From UBA7359 sp963976795 (GTDB lineage: Bacteria > Pseudomonadota > Gammaproteobacteria > Eutrophobiales > Eutrophobiaceae), in NCBI GenBank assembly GCA_963976795.1, contig CAXBLT010000013.1, forward strand, positions 1 to 64,000: 64,000 bases of DNA. Direction: 5' to 3'. The translations under genes were made by a program, and so were the position numbers. Position 1 is the stretch's first letter. Each line of letters opens with the position of its first letter. The notes below the pieces were generated by a model. The model made no database searches. It worked only from the letters and a program-made list of their open reading frames with translations, and was not told where the DNA came from. This document shows, piece after piece, positions 43,667-52,458 of the stretch.

Positions 43667-43679
43667 GTCGAAAATATTC

Positions 43680-44387
43680 ATGCAACAATACATCTTGATA
43701 ACCATTGCCTTGTTTCTATTGGCGTCTTGCAATAAAGAAATCGTTAGAAAGAATGAGCCTGTTGAAGAAGTTTCGGGTCTAACGTCTATTGCAAAATCAG
43801 ACATTGACAATGTACTGGATGTACATATCAGGGAATCGCAACGATTATTGAAAGAGCTGATGACTAAGCTTTATAAACGTAATCCGCGAGAACTTAAAAA
43901 GACGGATCTTAAATTGCCACAAGAACATATCGTCAGACTATTTGAGTTAGAACATACTTGGGAATTTCCGGAGTTTGAGGGCAGGTATGATGTTGATGTT
44001 ATAAAAATGACATTTACCGACGAATATAGGGGTGATCGTGTGTTTTCATTTATTGCCGGTTTAATGGCGATGATTATGAAGTCATACAATTACAAGTCAG
44101 AGTTCTATATGTTCGATTCAATTGACCCACAGAAACTATATAACTGCGCGAGAAACATTGAGATAGCAGTATGGAAGCTTGGGCATAATGTTGATGCTAA
44201 TGGCGAGTTGTTTTTGTATAGTAATTCTTTAGCGGAGGAAGAGATCAGTAACCTGAGTTATGAGCGTTTATTTGGTAAGCTCATAGCCACACAAGATAAC
44301 ATCGCAACAATTATTGCGAACAAAAATAACCGAACCATTACCACTGTGATACAGCGTATGGCATCAGCAATCTTTCTGCCGATATAA
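43680..44387 (+). CDS. Hypothetical lipoprotein
   Basis: A 235-residue exported protein with signal MQQYILITIALFLLASC, lipobox LASC, Cys17. The start at 43680 is chosen because an upstream GTG (43653) overlaps the previous gene and would bury the signal. The mature part is mostly helical, with a conserved-looking KLPQEHIVRLFELEHTWEFPEF segment and two cysteines. I do not recognise it. It is 13 bp after the methyltransferase and 26 bp before uppP, so likely part of the same transcript. Confidence 0.72.
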   Translation: MQQYILITIALFLLASCNKEIVRKNEPVEEVSGLTSIAKSDIDNVLDVHIRESQRLLKELMTKLYKRNPRELKKTDLKLPQEHIVRLFELEHTWEFPEFEGRYDVDVIKMTFTDEYRGDRVFSFIAGLMAMIMKSYNYKSEFYMFDSIDPQKLYNCARNIEIAVWKLGHNVDANGELFLYSNSLAEEEISNLSYERLFGKLIATQDNIATIIANKNNRTITTVIQRMASAIFLPI

Positions 44388-44413
44388 AAACTTATTTTAT
44401 TTGATATAGACCA

Positions 44414-45214
44414 TTGGACTTTACTCAACTCATCATTCTTGCATTGATTCAGGGGATCACTGAATTCTTACCTGTTTCAAGTTCAGCGCATTTGATCCTG
44501 GTGCCCTTATTAACCGATTGGCAAGATCAGGGCTTGGTCATAGACGTTGCTGCGCATTTTGGTAGTTTGTTTGCCGTCGTCTTTTATTTGAGGAAAGATA
44601 TTTCGCGTATCTTGATTGCCGGAGGCGACTCAATAAAAAATAGAGAAGTGGCGACTCAAGACAGCAGGCTATTTTGGTATCTGGCTATTGCCAGTCTCCC
44701 TGTATTAGCAATCGGGTTTCTGTTAAGGGATATTGTTTCAACCTATCTACGAGATCCATTAATCATTGCCTATGCTTCAATCGGGTTTGGTCTATTACTT
44801 TACTATGCGGATGTGAAAGGAAAACAGTTGCGCCAAATAAATTCAATCAACCTGCGTGATGCCATCTTGATTGGTTTAGCACAAGTACTGGCGCTGGTGC
44901 CTGGCACATCACGTTCAGGCGTTACTATGACAGCAGCGTTAATGTTAGGGTTGGACCGAAGTAGTGCGGCGCGGTTTTCATTTTTAATGGCGGTGCCTAT
45001 CATACTCGTTGCCGGTAGTTATGAATCATTGAAACTGCTTTTGTCTGATGTAAGTGTGGACCTGATTAATTTTTCAATTACTGCGGTGCTTTCCGCTATC
45101 AGTGCATTGCTGGCCATTCATGTCTTTATGAAGTTTCTTGATAAGATTGGCATGTTGCCGTTTGTTGTATATCGAGTGGTGTTGGGCGTTGTGTTGATAT
45201 TTCTTTTTAGTTAA
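44414..45214 (+). CDS. uppP: Undecaprenyl-diphosphatase UppP (BacA)
   Basis: A 266-residue membrane enzyme that removes a phosphate from undecaprenyl diphosphate, recycling the lipid carrier for peptidoglycan. The catalytic segments are QGITEFLPVSSSAHL near the N-terminus and LVPGTSRSGVTMTAALMLG at about residue 160. It starts at TTG 44414, which gives the standard MDFTQLIILALIQG N-terminus; no ATG is available. It is functionally linked to the DUF368 protein at 2.6 kb, which may return the product across the membrane. Confidence 0.96.
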   Translation: MDFTQLIILALIQGITEFLPVSSSAHLILVPLLTDWQDQGLVIDVAAHFGSLFAVVFYLRKDISRILIAGGDSIKNREVATQDSRLFWYLAIASLPVLAIGFLLRDIVSTYLRDPLIIAYASIGFGLLLYYADVKGKQLRQINSINLRDAILIGLAQVLALVPGTSRSGVTMTAALMLGLDRSSAARFSFLMAVPIILVAGSYESLKLLLSDVSVDLINFSITAVLSAISALLAIHVFMKFLDKIGMLPFVVYRVVLGVVLIFLFS

Positions 45215-45231
45215 TTAATCTGTTCACTGTT

Positions 45232-45504
45232 TCAGGCTTGATAAAGCGTAAATGTGCCAATGATTATAAAGCCGACTCCGGCAATATAAGAGAGTATTTT
45301 CTCATCAATATATTCGGACAATAGACTTCCTGCGATGACACCAATGGCAGAGGCGACTACCAACGCTGCTGAAGATGCAAAAAACACAGTGAGCTTACTT
45401 ACTGCCTTGTCCGAAGCAAACAACAGTGTTGCAATTTGAGTTTTGTCTCCCAACTCTGCGATAAAAACAGCCGCAAAAATGGTGAAAAATACTTTAAGTT
45501 CCAT
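45232..45504 (-). CDS. TMEM165/GDT1 (UPF0016) family half-size transporter
   Basis: A 90-residue membrane protein with three helices and one ELGDKTQIATLLFA motif. Full-length members have two such repeats in about 190-200 residues and move Mn2+ or Ca2+ out of the cytosol. This one has a single repeat, so it should act as a homodimer or with a second half-protein; none is adjacent. It follows cca by 1 bp and is convergent with uppP. Confidence 0.86.
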   Translation of the reverse strand: MELKVFFTIFAAVFIAELGDKTQIATLLFASDKAVSKLTVFFASSAALVVASAIGVIAGSLLSEYIDEKILSYIAGVGFIIIGTFTLYQA

Positions 45505-45505
45505 T

Positions 45506-46726
45506 CTATCTCCGATTATTAATCTGCATTTCTTTTATATTTTTTATTTGTTGTTTCTTGATTGCTTGTCCGAGCGCTTTGCCTTCCAAACCTTGTTTTT
45601 GTAATGCACTGGTATCGACCTCGTTAGCCACTTTCAACGCAGACTGGAAATATTCAGACTGCGGATATTCTCTGTCCTCGAATCCAGCACGGCCGCGGGC
45701 ATCAGCTTCACAAGCGATAAGGAATTGTTCAAACCGTTCGGGCCTTCTGAAAGCGTCGAGTTGTTCGAGTTTTTTTAATACTGTTTCGGCTTTCATCTCC
45801 TGTATTCGATGGCAGTCGAGGTGAAACTTAGAAACATTCATCGCTAATTCACGGTATTTATTCGGGATGCAATAGCGTTTACACAGTTTGTCTATTATCT
45901 TCGCCCCACGTTCTTCGTGACCGTGGTGGCTAGGTAGTTTATCTTTTGGTGTGGTTGCCTTGCCAAGATCATGTACCAATACCGCAAAGCGTATCATTGA
46001 ATCATCTGATAAGCGTGTCGATTGGTTTAGGCTCATGATGGTATGCAGGCCAGTGTCGATCTCCGGGTGGTATTCTTTTGTTTGTGGTACGCCGAACAGG
46101 GCTTCTATCTCAGGAAAGAGTTTCTCCATTGCATTGCATGAGCGTAATACAAGTATAAAACGTGCCGGGTATTTTCCTGATAAAGCTTTTTCCAGTTCTG
46201 TCCAGACACGTTCAGGAACCAGTGCCCCTAATTCATCTGTCTCAGAGATGTCTTTTAATAACGTCATAGTTTCAGGGGCAATCTTGAAACCAAGACTGGC
46301 TGCGAAACGTGCAATGCGTAATACCCGTAACGGATCTTCGACAAACGCCGGGGAAACATGGCGCAACAGTTTTTCTTTCAAGTCTACCACGCCACCATAA
46401 GGGTCAATGAGATTACCGTGTTCGTCTTCGGCTATGGCATTGATCGTTAGATCTCTACGTCGCAGGTCATCTTCCAACGTGACATCGGGTGATGTATGAA
46501 ATGTGAAGCCTTTATAACCTTTGCCGGATTTTCGTTCAGTTCGAGCTAAGGCATATTCTTCTTTTGTTTCAGGGTGGAGGAAAACAGGGAAGTCCTTGCC
46601 AACGGGTTTGAAACCTTTGTCCAGCATTTCTTCCGGTGTCGTGCCGACAACGACCCAATCTCGATCTTTAACCGGAATATCTAATAATTTGTCACGTACG
46701 GCGCCGCCGACTAGATAAGTTTGCAT
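45506..46726 (-). CDS. cca: CCA-adding enzyme / multifunctional CCA protein
   Basis: A 406-residue class II tRNA nucleotidyltransferase. It begins MQTYLVGGAVRDKLLDIP; DRDWVVVG gives the metal aspartates, and RRRDLTINAIA follows. A C-terminal HD domain is present (VHDLGKATTP about residue 225; HHGHEERG), typical of gammaproteobacterial multifunctional CCA with phosphatase activity. ATG 46726 is preferred over 46753 because the family starts there. Both tRNA genes here encode CCA, so this enzyme acts mainly in repair. Confidence 0.95.
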   Translation of the reverse strand: MQTYLVGGAVRDKLLDIPVKDRDWVVVGTTPEEMLDKGFKPVGKDFPVFLHPETKEEYALARTERKSGKGYKGFTFHTSPDVTLEDDLRRRDLTINAIAEDEHGNLIDPYGGVVDLKEKLLRHVSPAFVEDPLRVLRIARFAASLGFKIAPETMTLLKDISETDELGALVPERVWTELEKALSGKYPARFILVLRSCNAMEKLFPEIEALFGVPQTKEYHPEIDTGLHTIMSLNQSTRLSDDSMIRFAVLVHDLGKATTPKDKLPSHHGHEERGAKIIDKLCKRYCIPNKYRELAMNVSKFHLDCHRIQEMKAETVLKKLEQLDAFRRPERFEQFLIACEADARGRAGFEDREYPQSEYFQSALKVANEVDTSALQKQGLEGKALGQAIKKQQIKNIKEMQINNRR

Positions 46727-46762
46727 ATGAATATCTTGCCCATCAAATGACAATACGACAAG

Positions 46763-47725
46763 TTATCTTCGTGATTTACTACGAAATTGCATATAGGCTG
46801 AACGATAGGATGTGTTGTTTAAATATTGAGGTACGACGCTTTCTATAGTAGTCGCCTTAATATTGTAACGCACGAGATCATTACACTCACAAACACTGTC
46901 TATTTTAGCCGAAAGATAATTGTCTGTTGAAAAGGGCTTGCCCGGCACGAAATCAAAAATGGCGGCCTGAATACGAGACAAAATATCATTTAATGGAATA
47001 ATCTTGCGTTTCAGACCTAAGGTTCGCGAAGTGTAATTAACCAGCTCTTTTAGGCTATAAGTTTGCGGGCCGCACAAGTGGAGTTTTTTATTATAGCTTT
47101 CTGGATCTTTTATTGAGCGTGCCATCATTTCAACAACATCCATAACATAAACGGGTGCAAACTTGGTCGCATGACATGCTAGCGGGAAAAATAACGGGGA
47201 CATTTTTAACAGGCTTGCAAAACGATTAAAGAAATTATCCTTTTTACCAAAGATGATGGATGGCCGAAAACTGGTGACGTTAATTTCAGTATTATTTGAA
47301 TGTAATAGGTCTTCCGCTTCACCCTTTGTTCGTAAATAGTGACTCTTGCCGTTTATCGCATCTGCATTCAGGGCACTCATTTGTAGAAGTCGTTTAATGC
47401 CATTCTGACGACATGCACTTATTAATTTTTCTACCAGTTCAACATGCGCGTGCTTAAAACCTTTACCACTATTTCCTTTTTCATTGAGTATGCCAACCAG
47501 GTTAATGACCGCATCACAGTTGGCAATATGCAGTTTGAGTTTTTCCGGGTCATGAATATCAGTCTGTACTAATTCCAGACCGGGCAGCACGATGAGATCA
47601 TCACGATTATATTCGCGGCTACGAGTGAACACTTTTAATTCATAGCCTGCTTGTGATAAGCGATTGCACAATGATTGGCCGACAAAACCGGTTCCACCCA
47701 ATACTGCGATGCGTTTAATGGACAT
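46763..47725 (-). CDS. NAD(P)-binding protein, complex I NDUFA9-like
   Basis: A 320-residue extended/atypical SDR. The Rossmann loop is VLGGTGFVGQSL, followed by INLVGIL and SALNADAINGKSHYLRTKGEAE, where the usual Tyr-x3-Lys reads YLRTK. This pattern is that of NDUFA9-like proteins, related to a eukaryotic complex I subunit. In bacteria the role is uncertain. Its end lies 9 bp before the codons open upstream of cca. It overlaps the slt gene by 11 bp. Confidence 0.85.
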   Translation of the reverse strand: MSIKRIAVLGGTGFVGQSLCNRLSQAGYELKVFTRSREYNRDDLIVLPGLELVQTDIHDPEKLKLHIANCDAVINLVGILNEKGNSGKGFKHAHVELVEKLISACRQNGIKRLLQMSALNADAINGKSHYLRTKGEAEDLLHSNNTEINVTSFRPSIIFGKKDNFFNRFASLLKMSPLFFPLACHATKFAPVYVMDVVEMMARSIKDPESYNKKLHLCGPQTYSLKELVNYTSRTLGLKRKIIPLNDILSRIQAAIFDFVPGKPFSTDNYLSAKIDSVCECNDLVRYNIKATTIESVVPQYLNNTSYRSAYMQFRSKSRR

Positions 47726-49754
47726 GTTTGTTATCCGAGATTTTAATTGCAGTACAGCTCAAAGCAGCAGTCAGGTTATTTTTGTTTGAGGTGACTAATG
47801 CCATACGTTGCTTTAACGGTTTGATGCCCGTTTGCAAACGCCAGTCATAAATATTAGCGTAAGTTAAAACACGACGGACATATTTACGAGTTTCGTTAAA
47901 TGGGATTTGTTCCACCCAGATATCAGGTTCTTCACAACCTTTATTCGGCAACCATTTTAAAACGCGATGAGGCCCTGCATTATAGGCAGCGGTAGCCAGG
48001 ATCATATTTCCGTTAAATTTATCTAGCATTTGTTTCAAATACGCGCTGCCAATCGGGATATTGGTTTCCGCTTGCTTCAATTTGCTTGTCTTGAATCCTC
48101 TTAGACCGATACGTTTTGCAGTATCGCTCCCGGTTCTAGGCATGACTTGCATCAAACCTAGAGCACCAGCAGGCGACCTTACGTCTTCGATGAAGGCGCT
48201 TTCAGCACGGACTAGCCCATACATCCAGCTTGGATCTAAATTACGTTTCTTCGCGTACTTATTCAGGAGGTCATCAAACAGGATTGGAAAACGTAACTCC
48301 AGATTATCGTAGGCCTTGGCTCTACCCATCGTGAAGATAGCCCGGTTGTGCCAGCCCCATTGTGCTACGACAGCTGCTGCCATTTGCATTTGATAGCTTG
48401 TCATATTATTCAGTGCGTGGTGCCATTCGCGTCGACCGGGGTATTTCATGTTTAGTTTATAGAATTCATAAGCTCGTTTAATCGCTGGCAGTGATTCGAT
48501 TCGATTAAATTCCTCCATGTTTTCCGGTAAGGGATGATGGTTCATGTCGTAGGCAACATTAATCCTGTCAGCCGACAGGAAACCGTAATAATCACGTTTT
48601 TTTGCAAGCGCAGTATAAATTTCTTTTGCCTTATCGGCTTCGCCAGTTTCTTCTAAGGCACGTGCATGCCAATAACGCCAGCGCATTTCAGTATCGATAT
48701 CGGGAACCTGTCCAGCCGTCCATTTTTTTAAGATAGGCCAATCATAATTTGCCAGTGCGGTGCGTAACCGGTAATGAAATACTTTGTCATTAACATGATG
48801 ATTATCGATTTTGTCTAACAGTTGTAATGCGAGCTTACTGTTATTGCCTGCTGCGCGAATAGCGAGCGTGCGGTCTATCTCTGCCATTTCATCAGGCGTA
48901 AAAGCGAATTCTCCTTTCAATGCATCTAGTCGTTTAACTGCTTTGGCAACATCTTGTCTGGCTAAACGTAAAATACCATGCGTCAATATTTCTCTGGTAA
49001 CAGGCGTGTCTTCAAGTTTGGGCTTATAAGTATATTTATAAGGGTTTTGATGTATCTGGATCCATCGTTTCGCAAGCGCCTTATGTTTTGAATCAAGTCG
49101 GTTAGATAAATAATTGACTAAACCAAGCTGATTATTCTGCATCGATAAACGGATTCGTTCCCACACCAATTCATTAGTCATCAAGTTACTCTTATATAAC
49201 AATGCAAAAGCCGGATCGCACTGAGATGGAAGAGATTTACCCGCAAGCCAGGTGGTACGAATATCTTCCAGCAGGTAGGTATTGTCATTTGTGTTGATCC
49301 TTGCCTGTAGTTGATAACACTGCATAGTGGTATCCGATTGCGGTGTGTAGTTATCAAGAAAAGTTTGCCAGTGGCCCCGTTTTATCAAGAGCTTGAGCCA
49401 GGCTTTGCGTAAGCCTGCGGCAACAGGGAGGTCATGGTAACGTTTCAAGAAGGTTACAATCTCATCATCTTTAGTCTTCCAGAGGTGTTTTCGCAGGTAT
49501 TCGTAGCGCAAATAGGGGTAGAGAGGATAGTTTTTTAGTGTGTTTGCTATCTTGCCGAAGGTCTTATATTGCTTAGTATCTAATGCTTTTTTTGCAGCTA
49601 GATAATCTTTGCGTTGAGATTCAATCGATTTAGCGTAGGTAGGCACGGTTAAGATTGACAAGATAATGACGACAAGCAGTCTCAGCATTGTTTGCTGCGC
49701 TAAGGAAGTCATTGCATGCTTATTCGTCATTCCTGAATTGTCGTTTGTTTGCAT
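47715..49754 (-). CDS. slt: Soluble lytic murein transglycosylase (Slt70 type)
   Basis: A protein of up to 679 residues in the periplasm that cleaves peptidoglycan between MurNAc and GlcNAc. A signal peptide follows MLRLLVVIILSILTV. The first about 450 residues are the helical ring domain; the catalytic SLT domain near residue 510 has the glutamate in VRAESAFIED and SPAGALGLMQVMP. Several starts are possible (49754, 49730, 49712, 49688); none has a convincing Shine-Dalgarno, but the signal peptide favours one of the shorter forms. Confidence 0.93.
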   Translation of the reverse strand: MQTNDNSGMTNKHAMTSLAQQTMLRLLVVIILSILTVPTYAKSIESQRKDYLAAKKALDTKQYKTFGKIANTLKNYPLYPYLRYEYLRKHLWKTKDDEIVTFLKRYHDLPVAAGLRKAWLKLLIKRGHWQTFLDNYTPQSDTTMQCYQLQARINTNDNTYLLEDIRTTWLAGKSLPSQCDPAFALLYKSNLMTNELVWERIRLSMQNNQLGLVNYLSNRLDSKHKALAKRWIQIHQNPYKYTYKPKLEDTPVTREILTHGILRLARQDVAKAVKRLDALKGEFAFTPDEMAEIDRTLAIRAAGNNSKLALQLLDKIDNHHVNDKVFHYRLRTALANYDWPILKKWTAGQVPDIDTEMRWRYWHARALEETGEADKAKEIYTALAKKRDYYGFLSADRINVAYDMNHHPLPENMEEFNRIESLPAIKRAYEFYKLNMKYPGRREWHHALNNMTSYQMQMAAAVVAQWGWHNRAIFTMGRAKAYDNLELRFPILFDDLLNKYAKKRNLDPSWMYGLVRAESAFIEDVRSPAGALGLMQVMPRTGSDTAKRIGLRGFKTSKLKQAETNIPIGSAYLKQMLDKFNGNMILATAAYNAGPHRVLKWLPNKGCEEPDIWVEQIPFNETRKYVRRVLTYANIYDWRLQTGIKPLKQRMALVTSNKNNLTAALSCTAIKISDNKHVH

Positions 49755-49938
49755 TGATTGTATTTAAAATTAGCATTAAAAATTGTCTATATTTAACAAT
49801 AAGTTCGCAATATTTTGCGTAAAAAAAGTTAATATAACAGGTCTAATTGTTTGCAGTTAATGTGCCGTTTCGTATGAACAGTTTAAGGTATAACATACCT
49901 TACCCGTACCTTATCAATCATTCACGATAAAATAAGCC

Positions 49939-50745
49939 ATGCTCGCTGAAATTACACTACAAGTAATCATTTTTTACGCTTTAGCCGGGATTTTTGCCGG
50001 ACTGATTGGCGGTATGATCGGTTTAAGTGGAGGCGTCATTATTGTTCCCGTTTTACATTTCCTGTTTATCCAACAAGGATTCCCGCTGGAAATACTCATG
50101 CAACTGGCGGTAACGACGTCATTGGCAACGATTATTGTGACATCTTCCTCAGCCACTTATGTACACCACAAAAAAAGCGCTGTGCTATGGCCGATAGTAA
50201 AACGCCTTGCCCCTGGCTTGTTAATAGGTGCTTGCCTGGGTGCTATGGTCGCTGATTATGTTTCGAGTACTGTTCTGAGGACGATCTTTGGCGTGTTTGA
50301 GATATTGGTCGGTTTTCAAATATGGTTGGATTTAAAACCTAAGGCACATTCAGTCTTACCCGGAACATCGGGACTGGTGGGGTCTGGTGTCGGTATTGGT
50401 TTACTTTCAACCTTGATGGGAATTGGAGGGGGGACTCTGACGGTGCCATTTTTACTGTGGTGTAATGTCAATATGAGAAATGCCGTAGCAGTCTCATCCG
50501 CATGTGGGTTTCCGATAGCGGTCGCCGCAACAATTGCGTTGATTGTTGCCGGCTGGGATGAGCAGGCTGTCCCGACACATTCTTTGGGTTATTTGTATTG
50601 GCCCGCCGCACTCATTATTAGTGCGATGACAATTTTTTCAGCGCCTGCAGGTGCACGTTTGGCACACTATCTTCCCATCGTTACTTTAAAACGTGTTTTT
50701 GCTGTTGTCTTGGTGATAGTCGGCATACGGATGCTGATCTCGTGA
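49939..50745 (+). CDS. Sulfite exporter TauE/SafE family membrane protein
   Basis: A 268-residue membrane protein with about eight helices in two halves. Each half has a family motif: GLIGGMIGLSGGVIIVPVL near residue 22 and LLSTLMGIGGGTLTVPFLL near residue 155. Members export sulfite, sulfoacetate or other organosulfonates. The substrate cannot be told here. It is followed after 40 bp by the CULT-domain gene on the same strand, possibly in one operon. Confidence 0.88.
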   Translation: MLAEITLQVIIFYALAGIFAGLIGGMIGLSGGVIIVPVLHFLFIQQGFPLEILMQLAVTTSLATIIVTSSSATYVHHKKSAVLWPIVKRLAPGLLIGACLGAMVADYVSSTVLRTIFGVFEILVGFQIWLDLKPKAHSVLPGTSGLVGSGVGIGLLSTLMGIGGGTLTVPFLLWCNVNMRNAVAVSSACGFPIAVAATIALIVAGWDEQAVPTHSLGYLYWPAALIISAMTIFSAPAGARLAHYLPIVTLKRVFAVVLVIVGIRMLIS

Positions 50746-50785
50746 ATGCGTATAAAGAACGGTATGTTATCTAAGGGGCGAAGTC

Positions 50786-51187
50786 GTGGAGCTTGTTTGG
50801 GGTCAATACGGTTTTAAAAAAACAGATATACAAACTGAAAAAAAAACAAGTCAAGAAATTAAAACTGATGAAAGTGCGGAAGAGATTAAAAAACTGTTTT
50901 GTAATTTCTGTAGCAATTTCATTACGGCGCTAGATGCAGCTATCGCCATCAATGATGCGCACGTTCATACTTTTTCTAATCCCGCTGGGTATACCTACAC
51001 GGTTCATTGCTTTCAATCGGCACCTGGATGCCTGACTCTCGGAGAGTGTACCGGTGAGCATACCTGGTTTAATGGCTATGAATGGCAAATAGCAGTCTGT
51101 CATTCATGTAAAGAACAGCTCGGCTGGTTGTTTTCTAAAGACCAACAGTTTTATGCACTAATTGCTGATCGACTAAGATTGGCTTAG
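50786..51187 (+). CDS. Stand-alone CULT-domain protein (cereblon-type ligand-binding domain)
   Basis: A 133-residue protein with residues about 36-130 forming a CULT domain, the thalidomide-binding fold first named from cereblon. Zinc cysteines are Cys39/Cys42 (FCNFC) and Cys105/Cys108 (CHSC). The aromatic cage tryptophans are Trp94, Trp100 and Trp114, in TWFNGYEW and LGWLF. Their spacing (6 and 14) equals that of human cereblon Trp380, 386 and 400. HTFSNPAGYTYTVHCF is also typical. Single-domain bacterial members such as MsCI4 of Magnetospirillum bind cyclic imides and uridine in vitro; no cellular role is known. It starts at GTG 50786 behind AAGGGG. Confidence 0.88.
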   Translation: MELVWGQYGFKKTDIQTEKKTSQEIKTDESAEEIKKLFCNFCSNFITALDAAIAINDAHVHTFSNPAGYTYTVHCFQSAPGCLTLGECTGEHTWFNGYEWQIAVCHSCKEQLGWLFSKDQQFYALIADRLRLA

Positions 51188-51193
51188 CCGGGG

Positions 51194-51637
51194 TTATTTC
51201 AATTCAGGTTTATAGAGAAAGCCAAGAAAAAAAGAAACAACAATAAAAAATAATGAAAGGTAGAGATCGGTAACGAGGATGTAGAGGACCAAGCCAAGCA
51301 TTGCGGGTAGATTGCACAAAGACATCCCGATGACGATGTAAGTAATATAGGATTGCAAATCGGTTGGGGTGTTATCAATACCGAGCTGAATATTGTCTCT
51401 GATTTTATGTTGATGACGTTTAAACCGACCTAGCAGTATTAATGCTAACGGAATACTTAATACACAAATGCCGCTTAGAATATTTTTCAGCTCAGGCAAG
51501 GCAGGTTCTAATAGTCGTAACTTGTCCATATAAAAAATAGCAATTAGAAACATCGGTGAGCTAGCGAGCATACCAAACCAAAGTATTTTGCTGATGTTTA
51601 TAATATGCGCTACGTTTAATTGTTGTGGTTTATTCAT
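51194..51637 (-). CDS. Hypothetical integral membrane protein
   Basis: A 147-residue protein with four hydrophobic segments near residues 18-38, 49-70, 98-118 and 122-142, in a likely two-plus-two hairpin arrangement. A conserved-looking charged loop (GRFKRHQHKIRDNIQLG) separates the pairs. ATG 51637 is preferred; an upstream frame from 51703 overlaps the divergent yjbQ gene. I do not recognise the family. It is convergent with the CULT gene, 6 bp away. Confidence 0.65.
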   Translation of the reverse strand: MNKPQQLNVAHIINISKILWFGMLASSPMFLIAIFYMDKLRLLEPALPELKNILSGICVLSIPLALILLGRFKRHQHKIRDNIQLGIDNTPTDLQSYITYIVIGMSLCNLPAMLGLVLYILVTDLYLSLFFIVVSFFLGFLYKPELK

Positions 51638-51681
51638 AATATTTAATCGATTAAATAAAGATAATTTCAGGTATTTATAAC

Positions 51682-52101
51682 ATGTCGATATTTCAAAAAA
51701 CACTCAGTTTTAATACTCAAGGAAGACAGGTATACGAATTCACAAAAGATGTACAACGGTTTGTTACTGAAAGCGGTGTGCATATCGGTCTATGTCATCT
51801 ATTTATCCAGCATACCAGCGCTTCTTTAATGTTATGTGAGAATGCCGACCCCGATGTAAGGATAGATCTTGAAACCTTTATGCAAAGTGTTGCGCCGGAC
51901 GGCGATCCTATGTTCTGTCATACCACAGAAGGACCAGACGATATGCCAGCGCATATTCGTACTTTAATAACCAATGTAAGCTTGACTATTCCCATTACAG
52001 ACTCAAGGTGTCAGTTGGGGACTTGGCAGGGGATTTATTTATGGGAACATCGCACCCATTCACACAGTCGTAATGTCATCATAACGATTAATGGTGAATA
52101 G
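51682..52101 (+). CDS. yjbQ: YjbQ family (UPF0047) protein
   Basis: A 139-residue protein of the YjbQ/UPF0047 family, with LFIQHTSASLMLCENADPDV near residue 45, the DGDPMFCHTTEGPDDMPAHI block near residue 75, and LGTWQGIYLWEHR near the end. These three blocks carry the conserved His residues. Some members complement thiamine-phosphate synthase mutants, hence the name secondary thiamine-phosphate synthase, but the true role is uncertain. It is monocistronic. Confidence 0.9.
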   Translation: MSIFQKTLSFNTQGRQVYEFTKDVQRFVTESGVHIGLCHLFIQHTSASLMLCENADPDVRIDLETFMQSVAPDGDPMFCHTTEGPDDMPAHIRTLITNVSLTIPITDSRCQLGTWQGIYLWEHRTHSHSRNVIITINGE

Positions 52102-52189
52102 AATCCTGGACTCCGCAGTAGAACGTCTTGGAGCAATTAACGTGCAATTTCTTTTTAACAAAACAGCAAGTTTTAAACTAAACTTTTAA

Positions 52190-52307
52190 TTAAGGAACCT
52201 CTGATCAAGTCATTCTCGTGAAAACGGGAACCCAGTAAGCAATTGAAATCGTTAGACTCCCTCTTTCGAGGGAGTGACAAAAAGTAATTTAATCAGAGGT
52301 TCCTTAA
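52190..52307. mobile_element. MITE-like element, second family
   Basis: A 118-bp non-coding element bounded by 19-bp inverted repeats TTAAGGAACCTCTGATCAA and TTAATCAGAGGTTCCTTAA with one mismatch. It contains two inner hairpins: TTCTCGT/ACGGGAA (52213-52230) and ACTCCCTC/GAGGGAGT with loop TTTC (52256-52275). The inside resembles hairpin repeats with ATTCCCG...CGGGAAT cores that are widespread in proteobacteria. It is unrelated to the family at 36.8 and 39.5 kb. It sits between yjbQ and DUF427. Confidence 0.7.
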
Positions 52308-52359
52308 ATATGACTGCCTGCTTTACAGCACGCCCAAAAAGACATATCACTTGTCAGCA

Positions 52360-52392
52360 AATCACAGCCATAGAATTACTATGGCTGTGATT
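52360..52392. repeat. Strong 14-bp hairpin upstream of DUF427
   Basis: AATCACAGCCATAG and CTATGGCTGTGATT form a perfect 14-bp stem with the five-base loop AATTA. It is not followed directly by a T run; the nearest one is about 20 bases on (gcttttttg). It could be a terminator for yjbQ, a protein-binding site or the remnant of another palindromic element. The MITE-like element ends 52 bp to its left. Confidence 0.6.
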
Positions 52393-52458
52393 CTAGACAG
52401 CGTGTTATGCTTTTTTGAACGCACTCTAAAACAGGTTCTACTTCGGAGTACAGGATAA

